From: Candidatus Thiodiazotropha endoloripes
GTDB lineage: Bacteria > Pseudomonadota > Gammaproteobacteria > Chromatiales > Chromatiaceae
Reading direction: 5' to 3'
Length of the DNA: 64,000 bases
NCBI GenBank assembly: GCA_001709035.1
Contig: LVKA01000019.1
Location: 310,001 to 374,000, forward strand
Of this stretch, positions 9,190 through 19,746 are shown piece after piece. How positions within the stretch are numbered: the first letter of the stretch is position 1; every line of letters begins with the position of its first letter. The position numbers and the translations under genes are program-made. The notes beneath the pieces are model-generated. The model was not told the DNA's origin. It saw nothing but the letters and a program-made list of their open reading frames with translations, and did not search any database.

Positions 9190-10530
9190 TTACTGATCCG
9201 CAAAGTCCTGGGTCCAGTAGATTCGATAACGTGCCGATGGGTTTTCTGCCACACCGGCGCCCATTTCAGTGACGCTTGTGTTCATGATGTTGGCGCAGTG
9301 GCCGGGACTCTCCAGCCAAGCGGTCATCACCGCCTCCTCATCGTTGTATCCGGCCGCGATATTTTCGGCATAGGCGCGCCAGATGTAACCCGCAGCTGTG
9401 ATTCTATCCCCCGGACTTGAGTCATCCAGACCGGTATGGCTGAAGTAGTCATTGTCGGCCATGGAGGTTGAGTGGTTCTGTGCGGCGGTTTCCAGTTGGC
9501 AGTGCCAGGCGATCGCTTCGACGGCGCTATAATTGGTGCCGCCACAATTCCGGCTGACCGCTCTGGCATTGTTTACCAGAGTCAGCATCAGTTTGTCATT
9601 CTCGTCCATGCAGGCATCGATGGTTGCCTGGCTGGTGCTGCCCAGGTTGTAGCTCGATCCGGTGGTGAATTCCCAGCTCTCTACCGGGACCTGGTTGCCT
9701 GAAGGATCCTGCAGATTTGTCCCAAGCGTTACCCGATAGAGGGTGTTGGCAAGCAGTGGATTATCGAAACTCAGGATCAGGCTGTCGCTGTTCGAGTTAT
9801 AGCTGACACTGGCGGTTACCGATGAACCTGCCTGGGTAACCAGAAGACTCTGGTTATCGACCAGAGTCGCATCCAGGGGTTCGTCGAAACTGACGCTGAC
9901 CTGGGTGGTAGTTGAGACGCCGACCGCATCGGCCAGGGGGGATCGGCTGGTGACCGCCGGGGCGGTGTTGTCCGCTGCCGGTGAGAGTTGAATGGTGATA
10001 TCGGCGGTGGCGCTGTATTCCCCGTCATTCACCGTCAAACGCAAGCTTAAGCTGCTGCTCTGTGTCACTTCCGGTGCGATGAAAGTGAGCGTGGGGTTGC
10101 TATTGTTGGTCAGATTGATCGCCTCTCCCCCGGTCTGTGTCCAGAGGTAGCTGAGGCTGTCATCATCAGGATCACTGGATGCGGAGCCGTCCAGAGTGAC
10201 GGTTTCACCCGATGTGCTGCTTTGACTGCCGCTGATCGAGGCTTCTGGTGGTTGGTTCACCGGCTGGGGTGTCACCACGTCATCGGCCGGTGGTGGCTGA
10301 TCCGGTTCCACCGGGGTGTTGTCCCCTTCATCCGGGTTCGTGGTGTCGGTGTCGTCCGGCGGGGTGTTGTTGTCATCCCCTCCGTTGCTATCATCCTGGG
10401 TGTTGTCATCGACTGTGGTTTGAGAACCCCCCTCATCATCGCCCCCGGATCCACCACCGCCACAGGCGATTAGAGTGAGACTGAGCATCAGTGCCAGAAG
10501 AAGGGCTTTGGTATTATTTTTACGGAACAT
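9190..10530 (-). CDS. CAP-domain (SCP-like) lipoprotein with Ig-like domains
   Basis: A 446-residue lipoprotein with lipobox LIAC near residue 23. Acylation is followed by a Gly/Asp/Thr/Pro-rich linker (about 25-95). Next come a PKD/REJ-type beta domain (about 96-190, GSASSDPDDDSLSYLW) and a Big_5-like domain (about 195-295, SFDEPLDATL to WEFTTGS). The C-terminal CAP domain (about 310-446) shows the family's pocket residues: HSTSMADNDYFSH, AENIAAGY, and SPGHCANIMN. CAP proteins are extracellular; some bind lipids or act as hydrolases, and the bacterial role is mostly unknown. I chose ATG 10530 because it gives a clean signal peptide; ATG 10542 adds only MVCH. Confidence 0.88.
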   Translation of the reverse strand: MFRKNNTKALLLALMLSLTLIACGGGGSGGDDEGGSQTTVDDNTQDDSNGGDDNNTPPDDTDTTNPDEGDNTPVEPDQPPPADDVVTPQPVNQPPEASISGSQSSTSGETVTLDGSASSDPDDDSLSYLWTQTGGEAINLTNNSNPTLTFIAPEVTQSSSLSLRLTVNDGEYSATADITIQLSPAADNTAPAVTSRSPLADAVGVSTTTQVSVSFDEPLDATLVDNQSLLVTQAGSSVTASVSYNSNSDSLILSFDNPLLANTLYRVTLGTNLQDPSGNQVPVESWEFTTGSSYNLGSTSQATIDACMDENDKLMLTLVNNARAVSRNCGGTNYSAVEAIAWHCQLETAAQNHSTSMADNDYFSHTGLDDSSPGDRITAAGYIWRAYAENIAAGYNDEEAVMTAWLESPGHCANIMNTSVTEMGAGVAENPSARYRIYWTQDFADQ

Positions 10531-10745
10531 ATGACAAACCATCAGCTAAAGACCAAGGGCACTACCAAGCTCCAATCCCGATAGCGGAGTTGGTGGCGCC
10601 TACGACTATTAGTCGGCGAATCCGTTGGAATCTACAGGTTGTTTCAGGGCTAAAATCTGGGCTTGTTCACAATTGTGGGAGTTGAGGAAGCTTGGATCCT
10701 ATTTAACCCAGCGACCAATTCGTTCACTTTCAGTCGCATTCAGCC

Positions 10746-13562
10746 CTAGCCGGTATTGCGTAAGCCGGCGGAGATGGCATTGATCGAGCGTAACAGGGGG
10801 GTCAGCCAAAGCTCCTGCTGCTCTTCACTCAGGCCGCTGTAGCGGTAGTGTTTGATCAACTCCAGCTGAATGTGATTAAGCGGATCCAGATAGGCGTCTC
10901 TGCGACGGATCGATTGTTGTAGAACAGGGGTGTCATCCAGCAGTTCATTCAGCTGGGCAATGGTCAGAATTTCAGCACAGGTCAGTTCGTACTCGCGCTT
11001 GATCATGTCGAAGATCGTTCGGCTGGTTGGTTTATCCAGACAGAGATCGGCATACTTTTGCGCGATGGTCATGTTCGACTTGGTCAGGGCCATCTGGGCG
11101 TTATTCAGCAGGGCGTGGAAGAAGGGCCACTCCTGGTACATGGTACGAAGCTGCTTCAGTCTGCCAGGCTTGTTTTTGCGCCAGTTGGCCAGACCGCTGC
11201 CGATGCCATACCAACCCGGTAGATTCTGCCTCGACTGTCCCCAGCCGAATACCCAGGCGATCGCTCTTACCGAGGATTTGGAACGGTTTCCCTTGGTCCG
11301 ATGGGAGGGCCTGGAGCCGATGTTCATCAGGCCGATCTCATTGACCGGGGTCGCTTCGTAGAAGTAATCGAGAAATCCGGGGGTCTGTTCAGTGAGTTTT
11401 CGGAACTGTTGCTCGCCAAGCGCGGCGATCTCCTGCATGATTTGGCTGTAGTCCTTTCGCTCCCGCTTGACTGTGGTTACCAGGCCTTGACTGGCCTTCA
11501 ACAGGCCGGTGATACCCATGGTCAGTTCGTAGATGGCGGTCTCCTGATTGCTGTACTTGTAGGAGAGAACTTCACCCTGTTCGGTAAATTTGATTTCGCC
11601 GTTGACGGTGTTTTTCGGCTGGGCGAGGATCGATTGGTGGGTTGGTCCGCCACCCCGCCCTACTGTGCCTCCTCGGCCGTGAAACAGTCGGCAGCGCAGT
11701 TTTTCCCGGTTTGCGAGGTCGATGATCCGCTGCTGTGTCTGGTAGAGATTCCAGGCAGAGGCCATGATGCCCCCATCCTTGGCAGAGTCGGAATAACCGA
11801 GCATGATCTCCTGGCGTCGATGGTTGGCATTCAGCAGATTCTGATAGCAGGGGTTGTTGAACAGGCTTTGCAGAATCTCTTCACAACGCTTCAGGTCGTC
11901 GATGGTTTCAAACAGGGGAGAGATCTCCAGTCGGCAGAACCAGCTGCCCTGTCGCAAGCCGAGCAGTCCGGCCAGGCTGCCGAGCAGAGCCACCTCCATG
12001 ATGTCACTGGCCTGGTGGGTCATGGAGATCACGTATTGCCCAATCGCGTTTGGGCTGATGCTGGTTTGGGTTTCCGCAATCAGATCGAATACCGCCAACA
12101 TCTTCCGGGTCTCATCCGATAAGCGGTCCCGCTGCAACGGCTTGGCCAGTCCATTACAGATTTTGTCGTCAAGCAGAGCCAGTCTCTGTTCGGTATCGAG
12201 TTGCAGATAGTCATCAGCGTCGCCGCTCTGTTTGAGGATTTCCGCCACCGCTTCACTGTGCAGTTTCGACTCCTGTCGAATGTCCAGAGACATCAGATAA
12301 AAACCAAAGGTTTCCGCCAGGTGTATCAGCTCCTGCAAGGCCCCCTCAGCCGCATCGCCATCACCATGGCTCAACAGAGAGTTGTAGATCAGTTTCAGGT
12401 CCCGTTGGAAGGCCTGCTCATCGGTATAGGCGCCGACGTGGTTGGACTCCTCAAGCGTCTTGCTTGGCAAAGCAGGCATGCTCAGACGCAATCGCTCACG
12501 CATGATGTAGAGCTTGCGCCGGTAGGGCTCGTCCTCGAAGCGCCGGGGGTTGTCGCAGAACAGCTGTTTGCAGATTTCGTTGTCGGACTTCAGGCTCTCC
12601 GTAAAGGCCCAGTTGGGATTACAAAAGCGGTTGGAGAAAGTCAGTTCGGCAATCAGGCTGTCCACCCGGCGGATATACTCCTGCAGGATGGTCTGCTGCT
12701 GCAGGGTCAGGGCCAGACGGGTAACTTCCGGTGTAACGAAGGGGTTGCCGTCCCGGTCGCCACCGATCCAGGATCCGAAGCGGATGAAGGGTGAAAGCTG
12801 AACTCCGTGGTAGTCGGGCTGTCCTCCATAGATGCGTTCGATACCGGCCCGAAGCCGTCGATAGACCTGAGGTACTGCGTCAAACAGGCTGCTTTGAAAA
12901 TAGTGAAGACCCAGACGTATCTCATTGCGTACCTCGGGACGAACCGCCCGAACCTCTTCTGTTTTCCACAGAGTCTGAATCTGCGTCTTGAGTGAACGAA
13001 TGGTCTCCTCGCGTTGCTCAAGTCGCCGTTTTGGGGCATCCAGATCCTCGCTGGTGAGAAAGATCCGGCGCAACAGGTTCATGATCACCAACCGTTTGGA
13101 CTCGGTTGGGTGCGCCGTGAATACCGGAATGTAGGCCGCATCATCGAGAATACTCTGCAGCTGCTGAGGCTCAATACCCTGTGCATGAAACGCCCGCAGG
13201 GTATGGTCGAATGAGCCCTGCCATAACTCCTGGCCCTTGCCGGCGATACGTCTGCGTTGGCGATGCAGAAACGCCTCCTCTGCAATATTCACCAGTACGA
13301 AATAGATACTGAAAGCCCTGACAACGGCACTGAGGGTTTCCGGTTGCAGGGAGAGAATCAGCCGGGTGAGGCGATCGTAGAGGGCAGCATCGTGCTGGTT
13401 ATTCAGTTTGATGTAGCCCTTGCGCAAACGCTCGACCACTGTATAGGTATCCTTACCCACCTGTTCCTGCAGAACCTCACCCAGTAGTATACCTAGCAGA
13501 CGCACACGGCTACGTAGATTCTTGTCATGTTTAACACAGGCTTTGGTAAAAGTGTCGGTCAT
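10746..13562 (-). CDS. ppc: Phosphoenolpyruvate carboxylase
   Basis: Carboxylates phosphoenolpyruvate with bicarbonate to give oxaloacetate, topping up the TCA cycle. Signature segments are present: FTAHPTESKR (about residue 150), GYSDSAKDGG (about 600), FHGRGGTVGRGGG (about 640), and the C-terminal RNTG. From ATG 13562 the protein has 938 residues, within the family range. The open frame extends to 13697, but the added 45 residues do not resemble PEPC N-termini; an intermediate ATG at 13601 is possible. It lies downstream of, and in the same direction as, the large FAD/Fe-S oxidoreductase gene, with a 379-base gap, so it is probably transcribed separately. Confidence 0.96.
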   Translation of the reverse strand: MTDTFTKACVKHDKNLRSRVRLLGILLGEVLQEQVGKDTYTVVERLRKGYIKLNNQHDAALYDRLTRLILSLQPETLSAVVRAFSIYFVLVNIAEEAFLHRQRRRIAGKGQELWQGSFDHTLRAFHAQGIEPQQLQSILDDAAYIPVFTAHPTESKRLVIMNLLRRIFLTSEDLDAPKRRLEQREETIRSLKTQIQTLWKTEEVRAVRPEVRNEIRLGLHYFQSSLFDAVPQVYRRLRAGIERIYGGQPDYHGVQLSPFIRFGSWIGGDRDGNPFVTPEVTRLALTLQQQTILQEYIRRVDSLIAELTFSNRFCNPNWAFTESLKSDNEICKQLFCDNPRRFEDEPYRRKLYIMRERLRLSMPALPSKTLEESNHVGAYTDEQAFQRDLKLIYNSLLSHGDGDAAEGALQELIHLAETFGFYLMSLDIRQESKLHSEAVAEILKQSGDADDYLQLDTEQRLALLDDKICNGLAKPLQRDRLSDETRKMLAVFDLIAETQTSISPNAIGQYVISMTHQASDIMEVALLGSLAGLLGLRQGSWFCRLEISPLFETIDDLKRCEEILQSLFNNPCYQNLLNANHRRQEIMLGYSDSAKDGGIMASAWNLYQTQQRIIDLANREKLRCRLFHGRGGTVGRGGGPTHQSILAQPKNTVNGEIKFTEQGEVLSYKYSNQETAIYELTMGITGLLKASQGLVTTVKRERKDYSQIMQEIAALGEQQFRKLTEQTPGFLDYFYEATPVNEIGLMNIGSRPSHRTKGNRSKSSVRAIAWVFGWGQSRQNLPGWYGIGSGLANWRKNKPGRLKQLRTMYQEWPFFHALLNNAQMALTKSNMTIAQKYADLCLDKPTSRTIFDMIKREYELTCAEILTIAQLNELLDDTPVLQQSIRRRDAYLDPLNHIQLELIKHYRYSGLSEEQQELWLTPLLRSINAISAGLRNTG

Positions 13563-13941
13563 GGTCGGTATATCTTTGTCGCTGAATCCTTTAGTAAACA
13601 TTAGCAGGCTTGAGCTCCAGCCACACCACAAAAGAGCGGGGGTAAATCTGTTGATAGTCCGCAAATGCTGTCGCAAATTTGGATTGGTACTGTTCAATCC
13701 TGACCTATCGTGGGAAGCTGGCTATGCAGGAAAGCGTGTTGTGAATTTCTCTAACACTTTCATCCTAAGCCACGCTTTCAGCCTTTTTTAATTAAGATAC
13801 GATCAAATCCTATTGATGCATTGGCAATGCAACGGCCATACGAATACCGATTTGCATTTATTCGCGGAATATCTTCTTCTGAATTTCAGCCAAACTGGCC
13901 GAGATGGGATTGACTCGAAGTGATTGGCGGCCTTTTACCTA
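13563..13941. other. Intergenic region between ppc and the FAD/Fe-S oxidoreductase
   Basis: It holds the ppc leader and the 3' end of the upstream transcript. An inverted repeat pairs GAAAGCGTG (13730-13738) with CACGCTTTC (13771-13779) over a 32-base loop, followed by T residues on the plus strand. I see no gene. Confidence 0.45.
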
Positions 13942-16900
13942 TCAGACCAACACCATCTCGATCCCGTCTTTCAACACTTGATCTATGAACTGCTGTTGCC
14001 ACTGTTCACCGAGTCGCTGCTCGATCACTTCGAGTACCAGGTATCGGGGTTTCAGCCCTGTCTCGTCGGTATAGCGGCTGAGTCCTTGCTGACAGGCGGG
14101 GCAGCTGGTAAGCAGCTTGATCTCCGCCGACTGTGCTGTTTTGGTGTTGATTGCCTGGATGCCTTTATTCAGCTCTTCCGTTTTGCGGAAACGCAACTGG
14201 TTGGCAATATCCGGGCGACTGGTGCCCAGGGTGCCCGCTTCGCCGCAGCATCGATCGCTAAGCTCCACCGGCTTGCCGGTTAAACCGGAGACCACCTGCA
14301 ACGGATTATACTGTTTGATCGGGGTATGACAGGGGTCGTGATAGAGATACTCGGTCTGCTGCTTACCGTCGAGGCAGACCCCTTTCTCCATCATATACTC
14401 ATGAATATCGAGCAACCGGCAGCCGGGAAAGATCTTTTCAAACTGATAAGCCTGCAACTGATCCATGCAGGTGCCACATGAGACAAGCACGGTCTTGATG
14501 TCCATGTAGTTGAGGGTGTTGGCGATGCGGTGGAACAGTACCCGGTTTTCCGTGGTGATCCGCCGGCCTCTGGCATGTAGACCTGCAGCGGTCTGCGGAT
14601 ACCCGCAACAGAGATAACCGGGTGGCAGTACGGTTTCCGCACCCAGCTCGTTGAGCATCGCCAGGGTGGCGAGACCGATCTCGCTGAACAGGCGCTCGGA
14701 TCCGCAACCCGGAAAATAGAACACGGCATCGCTCTCTTCACTGACCCGTTCGGGGTTGCGCAGGATCGGTACGGAATGGGTATCCTCCAGTTTGAGGGCG
14801 TCCCGCAGGGTCTGCTTCGGCGGTTCGACTCGGATCGGTTTCTGCAGCATCTCCACGACCAGGCTTTGCGGCCTGGGGTTGCCGGTCGTTGCATGGGGTG
14901 GCTGATCCTGCTGCTTCAGAAGTCCGCTTCTGGCAGCCAGAGCATGGCCCAGGTTGAGACCTTTGAAACCCCACTCAGCCAGGCCCCGGCGCATCCAGCG
15001 AATCGCCGTCGGATGGGTCATGTTGAGAAAGCTCATGGCCGCCTTGGCGCCCAGACTGGAGCGTTTTTTACCCCGGTCGATGAGGATCTTGCGCATCAGG
15101 GTGGTGACATCGCCGAAGTCGATATTCACCGGGCAGGGGCTTTCGCACTTGTGGCAGATAGTGCAGTGATCGGCAACATCGTTCATTTCGGTGAAATGTT
15201 GCAGGGAGATACCTCGTCGGGTCTGCTCTTCATAGAGAAAGGCCTCGATGATCAGGCCGGTGGCAAGAATCTTGTTACGTGGCGAATAGAGCAGGTTGGC
15301 CCTGGGGATATGGGTCATACAGACCGGCTTGCATTTACCACAGCGCAGGCAGTGCTTGATCTCATCATTGAGGGTGCCAAGCTCACTCTCCTCGAGAATG
15401 ATCGCCTCCTGTTCCAGCAATCGCAGCGACGGGGTGTAGGCCATTTCCAGGTCGGCTCCGGCGATCAGTTTACCCCGATTGAAGCGGCTTTCAGGATCGA
15501 CCTGTTGTTTGTACTCGGCAAAGGCTTCAAGCTTCTCCTGCTCCATATACTGCAGCTTTGTCAGGCCGATACCGTGTTCCCCGGAGATGGCGCCATCCAG
15601 GCTGAGTGCAAGGTCCATGATGCGGTCGACGATCCGGTCCGCCTGCTGCAACATGGCATAGTTGTCCGAGTGGACTGGGATATTGGTATGTACATTGCCA
15701 TCCCCGGCATGCATGTGCAGGGCTACAAACAGACGTGAGTCGCGTAACCGGGTATGGATTTCACGCATTGCAAGGCGCAGATTCCTGACCTCCTGGCCGG
15801 AGAAGATCTCATCCAGATGGGTGGCGATCTCTGTCCGGTAGGAGACAACCAGATCCCGTCTCAGCAGCAGATCCAGCAGTCGGTCATGCTTGCGGATCAG
15901 GGACCTGTCGAGGCCGTTGACCAGGTCGATATTTTCCTCCGCCGAGGCTTCGATACGGCTCAATAGGGTGTGCCAGCGGTTTCTTGCCTGTTCTACCGCC
16001 TGTTTGGCCAGGTCGAGTTTGGCCTGCAGAATGGAGCGGTTCTCATCGCTCGCCTCAAAGTCGTCATCTGCGTTACGAAGTGAGTGGTCACCAACCAGGT
16101 AGGCCAAGACTTCATCTGCAATTGTAATCTTGTTGCGGATCGATTCCTCGATATTGATCCGCTCGATACCACGACTGTAGTCGGCCAGTTTGTCCAGAGG
16201 AATGACCACGTCTTCATTGATTTTGAAGGCGTTGGTATGGGCTGAGATGGCAGCGGTGCGTGAGCGGTCGAGCCAGAAGTTGCGCCGTGCCTCGGGACTG
16301 CTGGCGATAAACGCCTCCCCTTCCCGCACCCGGGTCATGCGTACCACCTCATCGGCGGCGGACTCCAGCAGTGCCAGGTTATCGCTGACCAGGTCGGCCA
16401 GCAGAACCATCTTGGGCCGTTCATGCCTGGCCGCCTTGGTGGAGTACTTGACCGCTTTCAGATAGCGTTCATCCAGATGCTCCAGACCGGCGAGCAGTAC
16501 TTCCTCGTGTTTGTTCAGATAATCCGTGAGCTCAACGATTGCCGGGACCGCATTACCGATATCGGCGCCAAAAAACTCGAGACAGAGGGTGCGGACCTGC
16601 TTGGGCATGCGATGCAGAACAAACCGGGCCGAGGTGATCAGGCCGTCACAGCCCTCTTTCTGCACGCCGGGCAGGCCGGAGAGAAACTTATCGGTAACAT
16701 CCTTTCCCAGCCCCACTTTGCGGAAGGCCTGACCGGGCATGCTCAGGGTTTGCGCTTCACCCAGCGGCTTCTTGCCGCTGCTGTCGTAGCGGGTGAGTCT
16801 GAAGCTGACTTCCGGCTGATCGTGAATCTTGCCCAGGTTGTGGTTGAGCCGTTCGATCTCCAGCCACTCCCCTTGGGGAGTGACCATCCGCCAGCTGGCC

Positions 16901-17796
16901 AGGTTATCGAGGGTGGTGCCCCATAACACCGCCTTTTTGCCGCCGGCATTCATGGCAATATTGCCACCAATGGTTGATGCATCCTGGGAGGTGGGATCGA
17001 CAGCAAAGGCGAGACCTTTGGCATCCGCTTTTTCTGACACCCGGCGGGTCACCACGCCGGAGCCGACCTGGATGGTGGGTACCGTCTGTTCGACACCGGG
17101 AAGGCTGCTCGACTCGATCTCGGCGATTCCATCGAGCTTTTCCGTGTTGATCACCGCGCTGTGTGGATCCAGGGGGACGGCACTGCCGGTGTAGCCGGTG
17201 CCGCCGCCACGGGGAATCAGGGTCAGGCCGGAGTCGATACAGGCCTTGACGATCGGTGCCACCTCCTCTTCCCGGTCCGGGGTGATCACCACAAAAGGGA
17301 TCTCCACACGCCAGTCGGTGGCATCTGTTGCATGGGATACCCGGGCCAGACCGCTGAAGTCGATGTTATCCGGGCGGGTCAGACCGATCAGGTTACGCTT
17401 GGTTCGCCGGCGCAGTTCGAGCAGATCATCGAAACGGCGGGCAAACTGATCAACGGCGCTGCGGGTGGCGGCATGCAGTTCCAGTGCCTGCTGGTTGTTG
17501 TTGGCCCTGGCTTCAAACTGTACCAATCGATGATTTAAAGCCTCGATCAGTGCCTTCCTGCGCTGCTCATTATCCAGCAAGTCATCCTGCAGGTAGGGGT
17601 TGCGGCTGACCACCCACATATCACCCAGAATCTCAAACAGCATTCTTGCGGAACGGCCAGTGCGTCGGGTACCTCTCAACTCCTCGATCAGGGTCCACAT
17701 GGGTTTACCGAGGAACCGGATAACGATCTCCCGGTCAGAGAAGGAGGTATAGTTATATGGGATTTCTCGAATCCGCGCAGTGGGCTGCTTGTTCAT
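13942..17796 (-). CDS. Giant FAD/FMN-binding and CCG Fe-S oxidoreductase (DUF3683 type)
   Basis: A 1284-residue fusion. An N-terminal DUF3683-like region (1-150) precedes a PCMH-type FAD domain ([15 protein letters not shown] near 195) and a D-lactate dehydrogenase/glycolate oxidase-type C domain ([10 protein letters not shown] near 740). A ferredoxin-like domain follows with [11 protein letters not shown] (near 817) and [12 protein letters not shown] (near 880). Two CCG domains end the protein (FYFPGCGSE and [19 protein letters not shown] and CCGEAGTLG). This is the architecture of a 2-hydroxyacid dehydrogenase that passes electrons to Fe-S clusters, probably towards quinone, with all subunits in one chain. 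The substrate is unknown; D-lactate or glycolate are family guesses. Confidence 0.92.
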   Translation of the reverse strand: MNKQPTARIREIPYNYTSFSDREIVIRFLGKPMWTLIEELRGTRRTGRSARMLFEILGDMWVVSRNPYLQDDLLDNEQRRKALIEALNHRLVQFEARANNNQQALELHAATRSAVDQFARRFDDLLELRRRTKRNLIGLTRPDNIDFSGLARVSHATDATDWRVEIPFVVITPDREEEVAPIVKACIDSGLTLIPRGGGTGYTGSAVPLDPHSAVINTEKLDGIAEIESSSLPGVEQTVPTIQVGSGVVTRRVSEKADAKGLAFAVDPTSQDASTIGGNIAMNAGGKKAVLWGTTLDNLASWRMVTPQGEWLEIERLNHNLGKIHDQPEVSFRLTRYDSSGKKPLGEAQTLSMPGQAFRKVGLGKDVTDKFLSGLPGVQKEGCDGLITSARFVLHRMPKQVRTLCLEFFGADIGNAVPAIVELTDYLNKHEEVLLAGLEHLDERYLKAVKYSTKAARHERPKMVLLADLVSDNLALLESAADEVVRMTRVREGEAFIASSPEARRNFWLDRSRTAAISAHTNAFKINEDVVIPLDKLADYSRGIERINIEESIRNKITIADEVLAYLVGDHSLRNADDDFEASDENRSILQAKLDLAKQAVEQARNRWHTLLSRIEASAEENIDLVNGLDRSLIRKHDRLLDLLLRRDLVVSYRTEIATHLDEIFSGQEVRNLRLAMREIHTRLRDSRLFVALHMHAGDGNVHTNIPVHSDNYAMLQQADRIVDRIMDLALSLDGAISGEHGIGLTKLQYMEQEKLEAFAEYKQQVDPESRFNRGKLIAGADLEMAYTPSLRLLEQEAIILEESELGTLNDEIKHCLRCGKCKPVCMTHIPRANLLYSPRNKILATGLIIEAFLYEEQTRRGISLQHFTEMNDVADHCTICHKCESPCPVNIDFGDVTTLMRKILIDRGKKRSSLGAKAAMSFLNMTHPTAIRWMRRGLAEWGFKGLNLGHALAARSGLLKQQDQPPHATTGNPRPQSLVVEMLQKPIRVEPPKQTLRDALKLEDTHSVPILRNPERVSEESDAVFYFPGCGSERLFSEIGLATLAMLNELGAETVLPPGYLCCGYPQTAAGLHARGRRITTENRVLFHRIANTLNYMDIKTVLVSCGTCMDQLQAYQFEKIFPGCRLLDIHEYMMEKGVCLDGKQQTEYLYHDPCHTPIKQYNPLQVVSGLTGKPVELSDRCCGEAGTLGTSRPDIANQLRFRKTEELNKGIQAINTKTAQSAEIKLLTSCPACQQGLSRYTDETGLKPRYLVLEVIEQRLGEQWQQQFIDQVLKDGIEMVLV

Positions 17797-17920
17797 CGAA
17801 TGCAGGATAGTTCCAGAAGCGAAACGCCCTATTGTAACCTAAAAAAACAATGGGTCTTAAGTTTATAACTATAGAATTTATCAATAATATCGATCTTCAA
17901 TCTATCTATGGGGTGAAATA

Positions 17921-18388
17921 ATGAAAAGTAAACATAGCCTGATTGCCAGAACATTAGGATTATCAGCAACTTTCCTGCTTCTACACAACTCGGTTCCAGT
18001 TGTTGCCGGGGAGGTGGAGAAGGCGGTGGAGTATCGACAGGGCGTGATGAATGTCTTCAGTTGGAACATGAAAGCCATGGGCGACATGATGAAGGGTAAA
18101 ACCGAGTTTGATAAGGCGCGCTTTGCCGCCCACGCCGAGGAGTTGTCCAATGCCTCCAAATTCAAGCTGATGAATGGTTTTCCGGAGGACTCTGAGTCTG
18201 ATGAAAGTGATGCACTGGCCGAGATCTGGATGGACTTTGAAGACTTTGAAAGTAAATACCAGGATTTTGGTAGCGCTGCCCAGGCTCTTGAGAAAGCGGT
18301 TCAGGGTGGAGACAAGGGCAGTATGGGGGCAGCACTGAAAGAGACCGGCAAGAGTTGTAAGGCCTGCCATAAAAAATATAAGAACTGA
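17921..18388 (+). CDS. Cytochrome c' (class II c-type cytochrome)
   Basis: A 155-residue precursor with a Sec signal peptide cleaved near residue 29 (VVAGEVEKA). A four-helix bundle follows, with a single C-terminal haem-attachment motif CKACHKKYK, the class II arrangement. The axial ligand region is at the N-terminal helix (VEYRQGVMNVFSWNM). Cytochromes c' are periplasmic, bind NO and CO, and often protect against nitrosative stress. GGGGTGA lies four bases before the ATG. It stands alone, divergent from the FAD/Fe-S oxidoreductase across 124 AT-rich bases. I found no convincing NsrR or FNR box there. Confidence 0.93.
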   Translation: MKSKHSLIARTLGLSATFLLLHNSVPVVAGEVEKAVEYRQGVMNVFSWNMKAMGDMMKGKTEFDKARFAAHAEELSNASKFKLMNGFPEDSESDESDALAEIWMDFEDFESKYQDFGSAAQALEKAVQGGDKGSMGAALKETGKSCKACHKKYKN

Positions 18389-18527
18389 ACCGGGCCGGTC
18401 TGCTGGTGTTCATCGGCAGCATCAGCTTGACCTGCCTGTGTCGCGAGTCTGGTATCCCAGGCTGGAGAAGAGAAACGAAGTAGTTTCAGATTAGGAAGAG
18501 TCTGGCCTGGTATCTTCCTGGTTGATG

Positions 18528-18851
18528 TCAGGAGAACCCGGGGCCTGCCTCATCATCCGCCAGGAGTTTGATGATTCGACAGGCGATTCGATTTCCAACC
18601 GCGTCATCCGGCTCATTTCGTACCACCTCCACTTGTGCCGTCAAAGGCGGGGTGATTGCCTGGTTTGGCGTAATCTGAACGGTCATGCTGCTGTTCACCG
18701 GCACCTCCTGCTCCGAGGCGATCAGCAGGCCGCTGCTGCTTAGATTGAGGACACTGCCGGTGGAGACTGTGCTGTCACCGTTGACACGAAATTTGACTGG
18801 TCCGTTCACAGCCATGCGGTAGAAGCTGCGCTTTTCTGAAAAGTCGTTCAT
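18528..18851 (-). CDS. PilZ-domain cyclic-di-GMP-binding protein
   Basis: A 107-residue single-domain protein. The PilZ ligand motifs are intact: KRSFYR (RxxxR class, residues about 7-12) and NLSSSG (N/DxSxxG, about 37-42). It should bind cyclic-di-GMP and adjust a partner protein, for example in motility, pili or exopolysaccharide. GGGGAGA lies seven bases before the start. It is a monocistronic unit with no target gene next to it. A GGDEF-EAL protein encoded at 38487 and the pil operon near the right edge are possible parts of the same signalling network. Confidence 0.92.
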   Translation of the reverse strand: MNDFSEKRSFYRMAVNGPVKFRVNGDSTVSTGSVLNLSSSGLLIASEQEVPVNSSMTVQITPNQAITPPLTAQVEVVRNEPDDAVGNRIACRIIKLLADDEAGPGFS

Positions 18852-19278
18852 GCTATGGTCTCCCCATAAGTGACGGCAAGAGAATCTCTATCACAACCGA
18901 ACGGTGACCTGAGTCAGCGGGACATTGACGTCGGTTGACTTTCCTTGAGCCGGCGCAATTTTCGCTGGCAGGGCAGCAGCCCGATTACCTGCATAGTAAT
19001 CTATCAGGCTTGGGCCGGATTAGTGGCAAAATTGCCCAAATTCAGGCTTTTTTTTCCTGCTTTTATGACTTTGCTAAGGCTCACTGTGGAGCCGCCTGAA
19101 AGTGACCGGCCAATACGGGGCTGTTGTCTACCGGAGAAAAAGCCATGCATTCTGTAAATCATAACTTCAGTGCCGGCTTAATAACAGGTGAAGCCGGGTT
19201 AATTGTTGTGCGAAAATAGTCTTATCCTGATGTCTAATCAGTCAATGTCAAACAACGATCAGTCCCTAAGGAATCTTT
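18852..19278. other. Intergenic region, no gene found
   Basis: About 430 bases between a minus-strand PilZ gene and the plus-strand DUF4124 gene, so it carries two divergent promoters. Short open frames lack ribosome binding sites, and I see no recognisable structure. Confidence 0.45.
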
Positions 19279-19746
19279 ATGGTTAAAAAACTCTACCCGT
19301 TGGTTACCGTAGTGTTGCTACTGCCATTGACCTTGACAGCCGAGGTCTATCGGACGGTCGATGAGCATGGCAATGTCACCTATACGGACTCGCCTCCGGC
19401 AGATCCAAAAAAGGTTGAAAGAGTCGAAATCCAACCAGGTCCATCCGAGGAATCGATCAGCGATACCATGGAGCGCAACAGAGCGATCCGCAAGGCAATG
19501 GAGGAGGCACAGGAGAAGCGGCTGGAAAAAAGCACAGCACGCAAGGATCGTGTGACGAAAGCTGAGGAGGAAGTTGAGGAGGCGGAGAAGCAGCTTACGG
19601 CCATGGAAGAGCTCGGTGATGACGACCGACAACATATTCAGGGTGGTAAGAGTTTCATTCGGCCGGAGTATTTCGAACGAGTCAAGAAGGCCCAACGGGA
19701 GCTGGACGAGGCCAAAAAGCGCCTAAAGAAAATACGTGGTTATTGA
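19279..19746 (+). CDS. DUF4124 envelope protein
   Basis: A 155-residue secreted protein with a signal peptide (residues 1-20). A DUF4124 domain follows directly, seen in EVYRTVDEHGNVTYTDSPP. The rest is a long charged helix, rich in Glu, Lys and Arg (about 60-150), likely coiled coil. DUF4124 is a small beta fold found in many gammaproteobacterial periplasmic proteins of unknown role. AAGGAA sits before the ATG. Its TGA overlaps the cca start (TGATG), so the two are translationally coupled. Confidence 0.85.
   Translation: MVKKLYPLVTVVLLLPLTLTAEVYRTVDEHGNVTYTDSPPADPKKVERVEIQPGPSEESISDTMERNRAIRKAMEEAQEKRLEKSTARKDRVTKAEEEVEEAEKQLTAMEELGDDDRQHIQGGKSFIRPEYFERVKKAQRELDEAKKRLKKIRGY

Noticed and set aside
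17821-17920. Possible NO- or oxygen-responsive box before cytochrome c'
   Set aside because: The region is AT-rich with partial ATCAAT/ATCGAT pieces, but none has the spacing of an FNR or NsrR site.
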